From: Haplomitrium mnioides
Lineage: Eukaryota; Marchantiophyta; Haplomitriopsida; Calobryales
Assembly: GCA_049999725.1 (NCBI GenBank)
Contig: JBNGIS010016384.1
Coordinates: 1-49,727 of the forward strand
Length of the DNA: 49,727 bases
Direction: 5' to 3'
Numbering within the stretch: position 1 is the first letter of the stretch; every line of letters starts with the position of its first letter. A program made the translations under genes and the position numbers. Below, in pieces: positions 11,461 to 23,100 of the stretch. The notes under the pieces were generated by a model. That model was not told the DNA's origin. It ran no database searches and was given only the letters and a program-made list of their open reading frames with translations.

Positions 11461-11642
11461 GGGGAGTGGGAAGTTGCCATGTCCCTTGTTGATGAATGCA
11501 GGCTTGCAAGAAGAAGACCCAGGTGAGGCAGAGCAAGAGTAGGTCTTCAAAGGGGAGTTGGAAGCTGCCTTATCCCTTGTTGATGAATGCATGCTTGCAG
11601 AAGAAAACCAGAGTGGGGCAGAGCAAGAGCAGGAAGGGGAGT
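11461..11642 (+). repeat. 91-bp tandem duplication in nested internal remnant
   Basis: Units at 11461-11551 and 11552-11642 share 'cccttgttgatgaatgca', 'gcttgca' and 'ggcagagcaagag'. A length of 91 bp is not a multiple of three, so the duplication shifts the reading frame between the two Glu-rich ORFs. Confidence 0.75.
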
Positions 11643-12088
11643 ATTCAGCTGGACCTCATCCCTTGCTAGAGGAGGAACCCCTGCAAGACCCATGTCAGCT
11701 GAGCCTCAAACCCGAGCTCAAAAGGGAGTTGACATCGGTGTACCCGGTTGGAGGCAGTTATGACAAGCGATTGCCAAGTGTCATTGAGTTAGGGCCTCCT
11801 CAAGTGGCGGAAGGCACGATAATCGAGGTAAGCAGTTGCACTCTGGAGGATCCGAAATTGCCGGAAGATGAACCCGATCTCAATTCTAAGAGAGAACTCG
11901 CCTCAAGCCAGCCGAAAGATCTTGCTGACAAGGAGGAAATTGTTACAGGTAGCATCGCTCTCGCCAAAATTAAATATAGTTTTATTTTTACAAGCCCTAT
12001 GTGTAGTACCTATGTTTACGCTTGTTTTGTCAGTTGTTCTATGTGGGTGTGTGTTGTGAGTACCTTGAAGCCGGAGGCGAAGGGCTAG
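11558..12088 (+). CDS. Acidic open frame of unknown function, nested remnant
   Basis: 176 codons starting MEAALSLVDEC, rich in Glu, Pro and Leu, ending in a hydrophobic Cys-rich segment (about residues 140-165, phrase FVSCSMWVCVV). It sits downstream of the deleted pol region, just before the 3' LTR. No known domain is recognised. It may be a decayed end of the polyprotein plus 3' UTR that happens to be open; an extra ORF in this position is possible but unsupported. Confidence 0.25.
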   Translation: MEAALSLVDECMLAEENQSGAEQEQEGEYSAGPHPLLEEEPLQDPCQLSLKPELKRELTSVYPVGGSYDKRLPSVIELGPPQVAEGTIIEVSSCTLEDPKLPEDEPDLNSKRELASSQPKDLADKEEIVTGSIALAKIKYSFIFTSPMCSTYVYACFVSCSMWVCVVSTLKPEAKG

Positions 12089-12458
12089 CCGAGGAATCCC
12101 AAGTCTAGGGGTGATTTCATGAATCGGAAGGGAATGCAGCAAGGTATGTCGCTATAGGAATCCTGCACCCCCCTCGAACCAAAATTGGGAGACACGGCTT
12201 TTGTGTGGGATCTAGGGAAGAGGCTGAAAGGGGAGAGTGCGCACTAGTAGGATGAGTGAGTGAGTGTGGAATTGTGTGGATGTTCCAGTACGTATTTGTG
12301 TAGGTGTTCAAGTGAGTAGTTGTGTGGGTATGTGAGTTTGTGAAGTATACTTCGTCAAAATTTTGGGGATCAGGGAGCGGCACAGTGGATAAGAGGAAAC
12401 CAAGCAGCAAAAGGGGAGGTATGTTCGCGAGGACGCTTCACAATTCAAAAGGGAGTTA

Positions 12459-15400
12459 TGTCAGTCAGTGGAATAGGGGCTAATGCAGTTTATAAGGGAC
12501 CAGAAGCGGCAGCAATGATAAGTCTCCAGTCTGAAGTGGTAAGATGAGCGGAAAGCACCACATTAACTCTAATTGGAAGATAAGCATGGGTTACTTCATT
12601 CTTCTGATCCGAAGTAGCGGAATCAGATTCATATTATGAAGGAAGGGGGCAAGAGCTAGAAATGTCAACGCTAGGAAGACCAGAAAGGAAGGAACCGGAA
12701 GAGAGAGGGAAGACAAGGCAGGGCCAAGGGGATCGGGAGAGTAGAGGAGAGTTGCTATGGAGTGTCAAGCCGAGGAGACCACAAGACGAGGTTCAAGGAA
12801 GGTCGCGCATCAGCAGGGGAGGGTAGGAAGCCATAACGAAGGATAACGGGTCGCCCAACAAGTCAGAACCGCGGATTCAAGGTAGGGGATAAGGGCGACA
12901 TGCATCGGGGAGCAACGACAACACCAGAGATCGGGGGATGCCTCTTTCTCCAAGTAAACACAAATGCTTTCTCGCAGTCCAAAGTCCTCTCGAAAGAGGA
13001 AGGGTGGGAGTCCGATGCAAGTATCGGAAGAAGTTTATTAGAGGGTACACCCGTACAAACATCGGAACTGAGCCTTCCTAAGTGGGGAGACTTGTTAAAA
13101 GAGTTCCGCCTGATCCCCCGATGTGAGGAGGACTAGTTAAGTTGGATCCGATCAGCCTCCCTATGTGGGTTCTCCACTTAACAGAGATCCGTGAAGGAAG
13201 ATCCGACGGGTCCGAAGTGATGGCGAAGTGGCGACTGACAAAGCAAAGACTGGTCACTATTACGGCAGCATGGAGGATTCCTTAAGGCAACGGCGAGGCT
13301 AAGCGAGAAGGACGAAACAACAACGGATCATAGTTACAGACTCAAGAACTCCGTGGGGAGCTGCGGAAACGTGGCAATCCCACCGCGCTTCACGGACTCA
13401 GAGACACGTGGCATTCCGAGGGAGTCTGTGGGAATTAGTAGAAAATGGAGAAGCCCCGGGTAAACGGGTTCCCATTAGCCTCCCTAAGTGGGGAGACCAC
13501 TTAACGGGGATCCGACAGGAAGCCCAACTAGAGACCAAGGGAATGGATGCAAAACAGTGACTTATCACGGGCCGGCCAAACAAAGAGCGAGCAAGGCGAA
13601 ATACTGATATATTGCTGATCCGGCGAAGCGGCGAAAAGTTTAACAAGGTATGGTCTGAAAGTTCGACGATAGTTTTTGGCGCGCTTAGTTCTTATGGTGA
13701 AAAGACGATGAAGTGACGATCCAGCCAAAAGAAGAAGCAAGGGACCAGCAGACGAAAGCGTGACCTATCAGAGTTCTAGCATTGGCGAGGACGAAAGTTC
13801 AACGGGGCACGCTGAAAGTTTGAAGGGGATCCACAGGGAGTCTGCCATAGTTTCTATATCAAGAGAAGCAAAGAGTTAGCGAAGGAAGCCTTAGTTCTTA
13901 TTGCGAGCGGGTTGCGAAGCGATGACAAAAGGTACCGTTCTTACTCAACGAGTGAAATATTTGACGGATGACATGGCGCTCCACTATGGTCCGAGGGTTC
14001 CTGCAGGTTAGCAACGGGTCCACTATAGAATCCGGTCAAGGCGACGATTCGCCTAACCCCTTGTGGGGCGGCGTCGGACGGCGCAATATCGGATGACGTG
14101 GAAGGCAGGACACGTGGCAACCTGTGGTGTTCCGAGGGCGATAGCGAGATTCCGAGGAGCGACGGCTGGGTTCCGAGGGAGTTCGCGGACACGTGGCGAC
14201 TTGTGGTGTTCCGAGAGCAACGGCGAGATTTCGAAGAGCGACGGCAGGGTTCTGAGGGAGTTTGCGGACACGTGGCGACCTGTGGTGTCCCGAGGGCAAC
14301 AACGAAGTTTTGATGATTAATGACGCGATTCCGGTGTAGTTTGCGGGCACATGGCAGCTGGCGGGGGTCCGTGAGCTCTTGCGGAAGCATGACAGCTTGC
14401 GGGGGTCTGCGGGTGATCGAGGCGGCATGGCAACGAGGAGAATCAAGATAAAACTAGAAATCTGCCCGCGAGATGCGACGGTTGGCCAATCTACGGGGTC
14501 GACTTACGAATCCAATCCTATCCCAAGTAAATGTCTTCGGATTTCTCTGCACAAAGACCTCCTCGACAACTACTTTGGGTCTGCGCTCAAACTGATGCTT
14601 CAAAGGAATCAAACCAAGATTGCGACGGGATTGCTGAGGCGTCCAAATGGCAAGGCGATCCTGATTGCAAACTTGCAAAGGAGAGCACTATGAATCGAAG
14701 GCAGGGTTCAGCCAAGATTTCTCCGAAAATCTTCCTTACCCAATCTTGAATGCTTCAACTGATACCGTTAGATGTGGGTAGACTGACAGGTGTTAGCTTC
14801 TCAAGAAACAAAGGCCAACAAGAAAAAAGGCCAAGTCCAACGAGGAGGAAAGATGCGTTCTTGTTCAAGAAACCGTTGGGAGTGACGTGCACTACATGGG
14901 GGGTATAAAGGGATCGTCTGCGATGTTTGAGTTGTTGGTGTACATGCAAGCTTGCAAGTTGTGAGAATGATGGCAGAAAGGAAGACACACAAGGGAGGGA
15001 AGATAGATTTCTTGAAGCTTCACTTGAGGTAGGTGAACTCGAGCATGGGGCTAGCAGAGGTGGAGGTGGACTGACGGGGCGATGGGAATCGTTGGACGAG
15101 GAGCTCTAGAGGCTCAAGCAATCCAAGTGTACTCATCTCTGTGGGTGGACTAGCATCGGAGGTGGACTGATACTTGAAGGCTGAAGGGAATTTGGGTTGT
15201 CTTGAAATCAGAGGGGCTGCCAAGGTGGGATCTTTGGGGTCGCCTTAGTGTCAACTGTGCAGGAGCAACAATCCCAAGAACGTCAGAGGCGTTTTTGGTT
15301 TATTCTCTCAAGGGAAGTCAAGAAGGAGTAGCTGCATTCGTGCTCGCGCACGGTGTAAGAAGATCCATCAAACCTTCGAGGTGGAGTGGGTGGCTAGCAG

Positions 15401-16148
15401 TCAAGAGGACTGTCTTCCAGAGGTGGAACTTAAACAAGACCTCTTCTGATCTTGAGGAAGTCAAACCATGGCTTCTCGCGAGGGAAGGTATAAAGACTAT
15501 CTAAAGAAGGGTGTGTGAGTAGAGGGAGGATGTGTCACTGGAATCGTGAGACTCACGAGAAGGTTGGAATTGCTGGAATAAAGATCAGATCTTGGGAGAA
15601 TCAGAAGAGCTGCAGAGGAATAAGAGGAATGAAGGGTTGAGAGGTCATGACTGTGTTGAGGGGATCAGCCCAAGTCAGAGGAACGTTGGCGGAGTGTGTG
15701 GTGTTGTGTGTGCATGGTTTAGTTAGTTTTGTATTATGTTTGTAATTACTGAAGAGATATTACAGATCCAAAGTGAATAGGATCTCAGATCAGCAGGGGT
15801 CCAAGAATCAGAGTTAGAGTATAAGGCAGTAAGGGGACAGATCCCCTGTATAATTTAGATATCAGGACTTGATCCTGCATTGTAAAACTTTGAGTCTGGA
15901 TCCTATTTCGGATCCCTGAAATCCACTTCGGAATTTGATCACAAACGCTTCTATGGTGTGTATGAATGTGTGAATAGAGAATTGAACAAGGAGAAAGGCC
16001 AGTAAGGTGAGGAGGAACCCCCTTAAGGCTTGAAATTGATAACTTGTAGCGGGGCCATCTCATAAAAGAACCTGAACCCCGTAAAAGTTAGCCTTTTCCT
16101 TCCGAAGAGCAGTGTTTGGAGGATAAGACCAGAAGGAGGGGGCTAACA
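12459..16148 (+). repeat. 3' LTR of nested element
   Basis: 3690 bp from TGTCAGTCAGTGG to CTAACA, preceded by a polypurine tract and followed by the target duplication ATAGG at 16149-16153. Its last 1.4 kb (14730-16148) has no partner in the truncated 5' copy but is related, inverted, to 2516-4020 of the outer LTR. Confidence 0.85.
14109..14354 (+). repeat. 79-bp tandem array with G-box cores, nested 3' LTR
   Basis: Unit starts at 14109, 14188, 14267 and 14346. CACGTG is intact in the first three and CACATG in the fourth. Which units have lost the hexamer differs between the two LTRs, so decay happened after insertion. Confidence 0.8.
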
Positions 16149-17258
16149 ATAGGCGCATTGGCCAATCGCCTCTTGAGCTCATTAAAGCTAGATCTCATGG
16201 GCTCAGTTGCCTCAAAATCACTGCCCCTCTTCACCATCTCAGTTAGGTAGTAGGCTACTAAGGCAAATTTGGGGATGAACCTACACAGCCCAGGAATCCT
16301 TGAACCTCAACAGGCACGTTGGAAATGCCACACCTAGCTATATTGCCACCTTTTCTTGGTCCACGGCAATTCCTTGGCTTGAGACCCTATGCCCTTGTAG
16401 TATCCCTTCCCTTACTGCAAAGAAACATTTTCCATGGTGCAGCCGTAGTCCTGTTTCTCTACAACGCTGAAATGTGAGCCGCACATGCTCCTCATGATCC
16501 TTGACCTTGCCATATACCACAAAGTGGTCTATGAAGATTTCGAGGAACTTCCTGAGATAGTCTCGGAACATGTTCATCATTAGTCTATGGAATGTACGTG
16601 GGGCGTTGCAGAGACCAAATGGCATTCTACGAAAGGCGAACACTCCCCACTCCGTTGTGAAAGCAGTTTTTAGTTGGTCCTCCTCGCGTATCCACACTTG
16701 GTTGTAACCGGAGTAACCATACATGAAACTGTAAACCTTCTGGCCCGCCACCAGGTCCAACACACCATTAGTAAAAGGTAGAGGGTAGTGGTCCTTCTTG
16801 GTTTCCGCATTCAGCTTGCGGTAGTCTTGGCAAACCCTGATCTTTGGGTTCTCGTCCAAGCCCGCCTTCTTCGACACCACCACCAGAAGGGACACCCATT
16901 CACTGTTCAGGATAGGGTACATGAATCTTGCCTCTAGGAGCTTATCCACCTCCTCTTTCACCAATAGAGAGAAGCGTGGGTTCATTTGGTACTGCTGCTA
17001 CCTTACGGGGGTAGCATTGTCCTCCAAATCAATTCTGTGCTCCCTCAGCTCTCCGGGCATGCCCTTTAGGTCTGTATGGCTCCATGCAAGCACATCACTA
17101 AAGTTCCTCAGGGTCTGCATGAAGGCTCTCTCAACCTCCTTGTTTAATGCGAATCCAAGCTGGAATGTCCTCTTGTTAGGGACTGTTATCTCTCGATATT
17201 GCTCCACCCTGATGACGTCAACCTTGTTCTTGTTTGTGGAGTCACAGTCTAACTCCAA
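16149..17258 (-). pseudogene. Gypsy reverse transcriptase domain
   Basis: Reads from FSDVLAWSHTDLKGMPGEL through ARFMYPI, KIRVCQDYRKLNAETKKDHYPLP, MYGYSGYNQVWI and MPFGLCNAPRTFHRLM to KCFFAVREGILQGHRVSSQGI. The catalytic YxDD box is FIDH, so the second Asp is His. A stop lies just before QQYQMNPRFS near 16995. Downstream of 16338 the frame is broken but relics of the thumb/connection continue up to the nested insertion at 16148, including an ELKRRLA phrase that joins the RNase H part at 8936. Reverse transcription by this copy is not possible. Confidence 0.9.
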
Positions 17259-17463
17259 GTGGGCAAGCTATTGGCCTCCTACAGCAGGATTCTTGTCGTG
17301 CTCCCTTGTTCCTTTTTGGTGGTCACCCCCCTCTGGGATGATAGCTACAACCAACTCTCCTTTTAGCTCAGGACTAGAGCTGGAAGTGGATGCCTCTGAC
17401 TCACCTTTTTTTCTCAGATCTAGAGCTGAGGATTGGCACTCCTACCTCAGCTTCCGTGGTATC

Positions 17464-18020
17464 TCAAACCCCAAAGACACAAGTCTCCAATTGGGTAACT
17501 TTGGTTTCAACACTGCCCAAAAAGTCTGCTTCGGTCATGTCACTCACCAGTCTCAACCAATAAGTGTCCTCGTCCTCCGACTCCTCTTCCATCAACCACT
17601 TAGTGTCATACTCCTTGTCCTCTGTGGTCTCACCTTCATGTGGAACAGGGTAGTAATGCACCACAGCTTTGCCGGGTCCGAACACTAAGGTGGAGTCCCT
17701 CCAATTGTACATTACCTTGGCACCATACAGCCAGGGCCTTCCGATTAAAACAAGGTATGAGGAACTCTGCGCCAGCCTCATCACCAGGTAGCTCAGTGCA
17801 AACTCCTTCCTCCCAATCCAAGTGGCCACCTTCAGCAAGGCTATCAAGGGCTTAACCCTAGATCCATCCGCCAACCGCATAATCCTTTTGGTCGGGGAGA
17901 AAGTCTTCAAGCCCAGTCGGTGGGCAGTCTCCTCTACCATGATGTTTACTCTCGCCCCTCCAACCACCGGCACCAAGGACAAAGTACACCCTGCAATCTG
18001 AATGTCTTTCTATGGAGCTC
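17464..18020 (-). pseudogene. Gypsy retropepsin (aspartic protease) domain
   Basis: The segment VPVVGGARVNIMVEETAHRLGL matches the plant Gypsy protease active-site region, normally LVDGG..VN(I/V)M, but the catalytic Asp is Val. It is followed by LADGSRVKPLIALLKV and SSYLVLIGRPWLYGAKVMYNW, the flap and the Leu-Ile-Gly-Arg-Pro-Trp segment. It lies between gag and RT on the minus strand. Protease inactivity is read directly from the changed residue. Confidence 0.8.
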
Positions 18021-18237
18021 CCTTATCTTTGTAGATCATCCTTAGGTCGGCGGTGGTGCCCACCGTGGGAAGCTTCGCTTTCTTTCTGGCGCATATGAGT
18101 AGCTCACGGAGCTGCCTCTTGTACACATGGCTGTCTTTGATCAACTGCCCTATGGTTGCAGTGACCGGGCAGTCCCTTACATCCATCTTGATGCTCTAGG
18201 GCACACAAGTGCTGGGTGGAGGCTGGGGCGTAGGGTC

Positions 18238-20133
18238 TTACTTGGCCTGCTCAGTGGCATTTCTGCGATTGACCTCCCGTAGGGTCTTCTCCGCCGCTTG
18301 TTGAGCTTCGGCTACCTCCACTGCTTCCAACCGCTTCTTCACCTCTTCTTCTTGCTTCGGATAAAATAACTTCGGATGCTCCCTCCTGTAATCTGAGTCC
18401 TCCTCAGTGGGGAGCACATTCGTAGATCTCTCCTTTCTTCGAGTCTGCTTGGCCTTTCCTTTTTCCTTGGCCCTGGCTACAGTCGTGGTGGCTACTCTAT
18501 AGCAATCCTCCTCCATTAGGGTCTTTACTTCTGGAAACTCTACCTCATGCTCCCATGAGGTGGTCACCAAGTTGACTGTTGTTGGCGGAGGTGCCTGTTG
18601 GGCCGGTTGGGAGGCAACTCCTGCCTTCTTGAATGGGGGCAATTATTGGCAAGATGCCTTTCCTTTTTGCAGTCTGTACAAAGCGGCGGTGGCATGCCAT
18701 ACCTTTGCTTCTTGGGCTCCGAGCAATAAGAGGAAATGTGGCTTGGCTTCCCATAGTTCTAGCAGACAATTACCTTGGTCCGGTTTGGGCCGATCCCTGA
18801 TCCTCCTGGCCGTGCGTGTCCCTAAGCTACTGATTGGCCAAGTACCATATTGACCGGTCTGCCTGCCGTCGGTCGGGATTGGTTGACCATCTGGTACACA
18901 AGTTTGGGTGGCTCCTCTTGCACATATTCCACCTCCTCATGGTACCACTCAAGGGGGTCTTCCCTTATATAATGGATAGGCATCCCATCCAGGGGGCATT
19001 CTTGGGGGGAGTGCCCATAGGTGCGGCACTTCACGCACCAGACATGCATCCTTCGTGTCAATACTTTCTTCCCCTCAGGCTTCAAGCCTGCAAAATGGAT
19101 CGACATGGCTTCCAATTTCGCATTGATCTCTTCCATGGGGTCTTTCACCCACCTTCTTCTGCTGGTCTCTCCCCTAGCGCCTTTTTCATGGGACGTGTGG
19201 GCCTTCCTCTCTTTTGCCTCCTTATGTCTGTCATGTTTTTTGGTCCTCTTTTTCTTGACCTCCCTTTTCTTTTTGCTCCCCTTCTTCTTCCACCTCTTGT
19301 GGGATTTTTCATCCTCTGAGCTCTCGGGGCTGCTCTTGCTCTCCGATTCAGACTCTAAAGAGGAGCTATCTTCCTGACTAGAACTCTCTGAAGAATTGTC
19401 AGACTCATTCCTCCTCTTTGACTTCCTCTTGGAGCTTGCCACCTCAGCCTTGATATAGGATTGGGCTTCCTCCACTTCTTGCTCCAAGCATGTGGGCTTG
19501 GACCTCCTCACCCAAGCCCCTAGACTTTTGGGTAGGGCTGAAATAAACTAAGAGGTAAGCATCCCATCCGATGCAGGGGGTTAATCTTCCTTGCCATCCT
19601 CTGGAACCATTGAATAAACTTCCTTACAAATTCGTGTTTCTTCATCTCCATTTGGCCTATCTTGATCAAGGCCTCAGACTCCTCTCATATCTTCCTAAAC
19701 TCCTCCAGGAAGGCCACCTTGAAAGTATCCCAATTTCTTTTGGTGGCCTATGGTAGTGTCAGGTACCAAGGGCCAACCTCCTCTTTTTAACACCCCGAGG
19801 AGAATGGCCTCCTTAATGAGGTTCTTCCCATTTGCATAGGCTATACCCTCAAATTCATCCAACCACCTATCTGGATCCTCTTTGGTAGATCTCCGGAATG
19901 TCTTGTATTTGAATTGGGACCTCTATGTTGCATGATTCACATTGGCTATTGGGGTGATGATGGTTGGTATGGAACGAGAAGCTCTAGCCGCCCTCTCCAA
20001 GCTCCTTCCACTTCTGAGTGAGAGCCCTCCTTTATCCAACCTAGGCAACCTCCTTGGCTGGTCTTCTTCCACTTTTGGTGCTAGGCAGACTCTTTTCCCT
20101 TGCTCCACTGTTTTACTCCACAAACAACTGTAA
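18238..20133 (-). pseudogene. Gypsy gag with three zinc knuckles
   Basis: An N-terminal gag region is visible as DRWLDEFEGIAYANGKN, then KRNWDTFKVAFLEEFRKI in another frame, then SALPKSLGAWVRRSKP. A long Ser/Glu and Lys-rich linker follows (19511-18822). Three CX2CX4HX4C knuckles follow: CVKCRTYGHSPQEC (18997-19038); a damaged one reading C-stop-NYGKPSHISSYC (18723-18767); and CTDCKKERHLANNC (18639-18680). The gap from the first to the second is about 90 residues and from the second to the third about 27. At least two frameshifts and several stops break it. Confidence 0.8.
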
Positions 20134-20158
20134 GGTTACTTTTCCATAATTCTTTTGT

Positions 20159-20174
20159 CCCGCCGTGATTGCCA
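20159..20174 (-). other. Candidate primer binding site of outer Gypsy element
   Basis: On the element strand TGGCAATCACGGCGGG lies 18 nt after the 5' LTR end. The leading TGG pairs with a tRNA CCA end, and the placement is right for a PBS. It resembles the tRNA-Asp-type site TGGCGCCG..., but only in part; I cannot name the tRNA. Confidence 0.45.
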
Positions 20175-20192
20175 AAAAATGTTTGTCAACTT

Positions 20193-23100
20193 TGTGGTCG
20201 AAGCCTAAACTCCTTTCCAACCGATTTACACCCACTTAAAGGTTGACTAGTGTTTCAAGACCTTTTATGGGAGGGGCTTTACACCGAATGGACCCCGACT
20301 TCTACTTACCAGCTCAGGAGTGTCTACACAACACTCAACAACACCCAAGCACACCCACCTTCCTGCACACAACTATCGCACACTTCTCTCCATTGCCCAT
20401 AGATGCAAGTCACACCCCTTCTTCAGGCCCTAACCCTGAAAGGTGCCACTTGGAAGACAAGGGCAGATAGAACATGGCATTTAGTTCTCGTCTGCAATGG
20501 CCTCTTGGTGAGTCCTCTCTTGGGAGTCTTGAGTGATTCTCGTTGGCCTCAGAGTCTTGGCCACTAACCAATGGTTGCTTCAGCAGCCACCTTGCTCATT
20601 CACATTCATTTCTCAAGGACACATATGAGTGGACGGTTATGTTGTTGAGTTAATTCCGAAATATACTTCAAGAGCCCAGAGCTGGACCCAATCACCTTGT
20701 GTACAAACGGGAAATAGGTCCCAGCATCCAATTATCACAATACAATGCTGTTAGTCTTGACTTCCCCTTTCCAGGGTATCCTCAGGACTTGACAAATGGA
20801 ATGCAGGTACTCTAAATACTAGAACTTCACATAACTACAAACAGAACACAAATCTAGCTAGACACATACACCTAGACACATTTATACATACAACCTGCCT
20901 TGCCAACATTGCAGGCCTTCCTACTTCTCAAGAACCAATCTTTTCTCTCCACTTTCCTTCAACTTCCTCCAGCAACTCCAGTCGTCCTTGAATTCTTCAC
21001 TCCCACACTCTCATCCAGATAATTTTTCAACTTCCATCGCGAGAAGCCCAGAATTTACTTCCTCAGGCTCAGAAGAAGATTTCTTTAACTTCGACCTCTA
21101 GAAGACAGTCCTCTCAATTGTTGGCCACCCACTCCACCTTGAGTTTCAAATGGATCTTCTCTGCAATGTGCGGGCACTAACACAACCACTCCTCTCTTAA
21201 CTCCACTTGAGAATTACAACCAAAAACACCCCCAAACGCCCCTAGGATTGATGCTTCTTCACAGACAATGATAAAACGACCCCAAGATCCCCCATTGGCA
21301 GCCTCTCACGAATTCAAGACCAAAAAAACTCCCTTCAAATTCAAGTGACGATCCACCTCCAAATGCTGGTCCACCTGCAACGATGAGTCCACCTGGATCG
21401 TTTGAGACTCTAAAGCTCCACGCTCAACGATTCTCAGCGCCCCTCCAGTCCACCTCCACCCCCACTAGTCCCCTTGCACGAGCTCACTCGCCTCACGTGA
21501 ATCTTGGCTAGAATTTTCTCCTCTCTCCCTCGCTACTTCTTCCTCTTTGAGTTTGCTCTCACAACTCAATTTTGCATAAACAACAACCCCCAGCTCTTTG
21601 CAGCGATCCCGTTTATACCCCCTTGCAGGCGCGCGTCCCCCCTCTACAATTTCTTGATCAAGATCAATCCTCATATCTTCACTGGACTTGGCCGTTTTTC
21701 TCATTAGCAACCGCTTCTTGACAAGGTGACACCTGGTAGCCAGCCTGGGTTTAACGGTCGTCTCTTGAAGCCTTCATGATCGGAAGAGGAGAATCTCGGA
21801 GAAGGCTTGGCTGAACCCTGCTTTCGATCCATAATACTCTTAATTGCAGATTTTTGGCCTGGACTTGCCTCGCCGTTGGATGCATTAGCAAACCCCGTAG
21901 CAATCTCGATTTTACTTTTTCGAAGCAGCACGTTGAGCACAAATCCAAAGTTTGGTCAGAGAGGTCTTTTCATAGAGAAATCCAAAGAAATTTGCTTGGA
22001 GAGGATTAGATTCGCAGATGGGCTCCCCGTCGCATTTCGCGGTTGATTCAAAATTTTTCCTCGATTCTCCTTATTGCCATGACCTTGACATCACCCGCGG
22101 ACCTCCGCAAGCGCTCACGGAACCCGCTGTCGCTCTTGGAACCTGGCCGTCGCTCGTGGGCTCTTGCAAGCCGCCACGCTTCCGCAAACGCTCATGGAAC
22201 CCCGTCGTCGCTCTTGGAACCCGGTCGTCACTCGCAGACTCTTGCAAGCCGCTACGTCATCCGCAGTCGCTCATGGGTTCTTAGAGTGACTCACGGACCC
22301 CCGCCGTCGCTTGCGGACCCCCGCAAGCCACTACGTATCCTAGTTGACCTTCTTTCGAGTCGTGCCATCCGACGCCGCCTTGCAAAGGGGTAGTGTGACC
22401 GTCACTTTGACTGGATTCTATAGTTGACCCATCGCTGACCTGAAGGACCCCTCGGGCCTCCTCTGAATGCCACGTCATCTGCCACTGCGCCGTTCGACGC
22501 CGCCCTGCAAAGGGGTAGGCAGACGGTCGTATTGACTAGATTCCGTGGTTGAGCCGTTGACTCCTCCTCTCCTTCGCGGATGCCACGTCATCCGTATAAT
22601 CAGTCCCTCGCCGAGTAAAAACAGTACCATTGTCAACGTTTTGGAACTCGCTTGCAATAAGAACTGTATGCTCCCGAGGCTCCCTTTGCTTAAGTTATCC
22701 GTCCGCTCAATATAAGAACTATAACGGACTCCACATTGATCGTCGTCAAACTTTTCAGCGTCTCCCGTACTTCTTTGAACTTTCGTCCTCGTCATTTTTG
22801 GATCTGCGGTTAGTCGCTCTTTCGGTTGCTCGTCTATTGCTTCTTCTTCTGGCCAGATCATTGATGGATCACCTTTTTGCTCTCTTGATCTTCCTTTGGT
22901 CATATCGTCAATGGATCACCCCTTCAGTACCACTTGGTTCTCCTTTGGCCGGAACCGCGATAGATCGCCCTTTCGGTTCTCCTCTAGTCAGACTTGCGAT
23001 AAGTCGCTCTTTCGGCGCTCTCTCCTTGCCTCTTGCCAGATTGTTGATAGGTTGCCCTTTTGCATTCCTTGGTTCTTCTGGTCGGATCGTCGATAGATCA

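Larger units (their letters stand above)
11208..12458 (+). mobile_element. Internal remnant of nested element
   Basis: Sequence between the truncated 5' LTR and the 3' LTR. It holds two Glu-rich open frames (11218-11526 and 11558-12088) and a GT-rich untranslated-type tail. It ends in CAAAAGGGAGTTA at 12446-12458, which is the polypurine tract before the 3' LTR. No RT, RNase H or integrase motif is seen. Confidence 0.65.
8937..16148 (+). mobile_element. Nested long-LTR Gypsy-type element, internally deleted
   Basis: A 7212-bp insertion in the RT/RNase H region of the outer element, opposite in orientation, bounded by TGTCAATCAG and ...GCTAACA and flanked by ATAGG on both sides. The full LTR is 12459-16148 (3690 bp). 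The 5' LTR is cut short (8937-11207), and the primer site, gag and most of pol are missing, leaving a 1.25-kb internal remnant. LTR sequence is related to the outer element's LTR in reverse, for example 15340-15480 against 3360-3490. The two nested LTR copies differ by about 7% in the first 195 bp, less than the outer pair, as nesting requires. Confidence 0.85.

Noticed and set aside
16921-17688. Long plus-strand frame of 255 codons
   Set aside because: Antisense shadow of the Gypsy RT and protease on the minus strand, which carry recognisable motifs.
18834-19377. Hydrophobic plus-strand frames resembling membrane proteins
   Set aside because: They are the complement of the Lys/Glu/Ser-rich gag linker; poly-Phe/Leu is the expected antisense reading.
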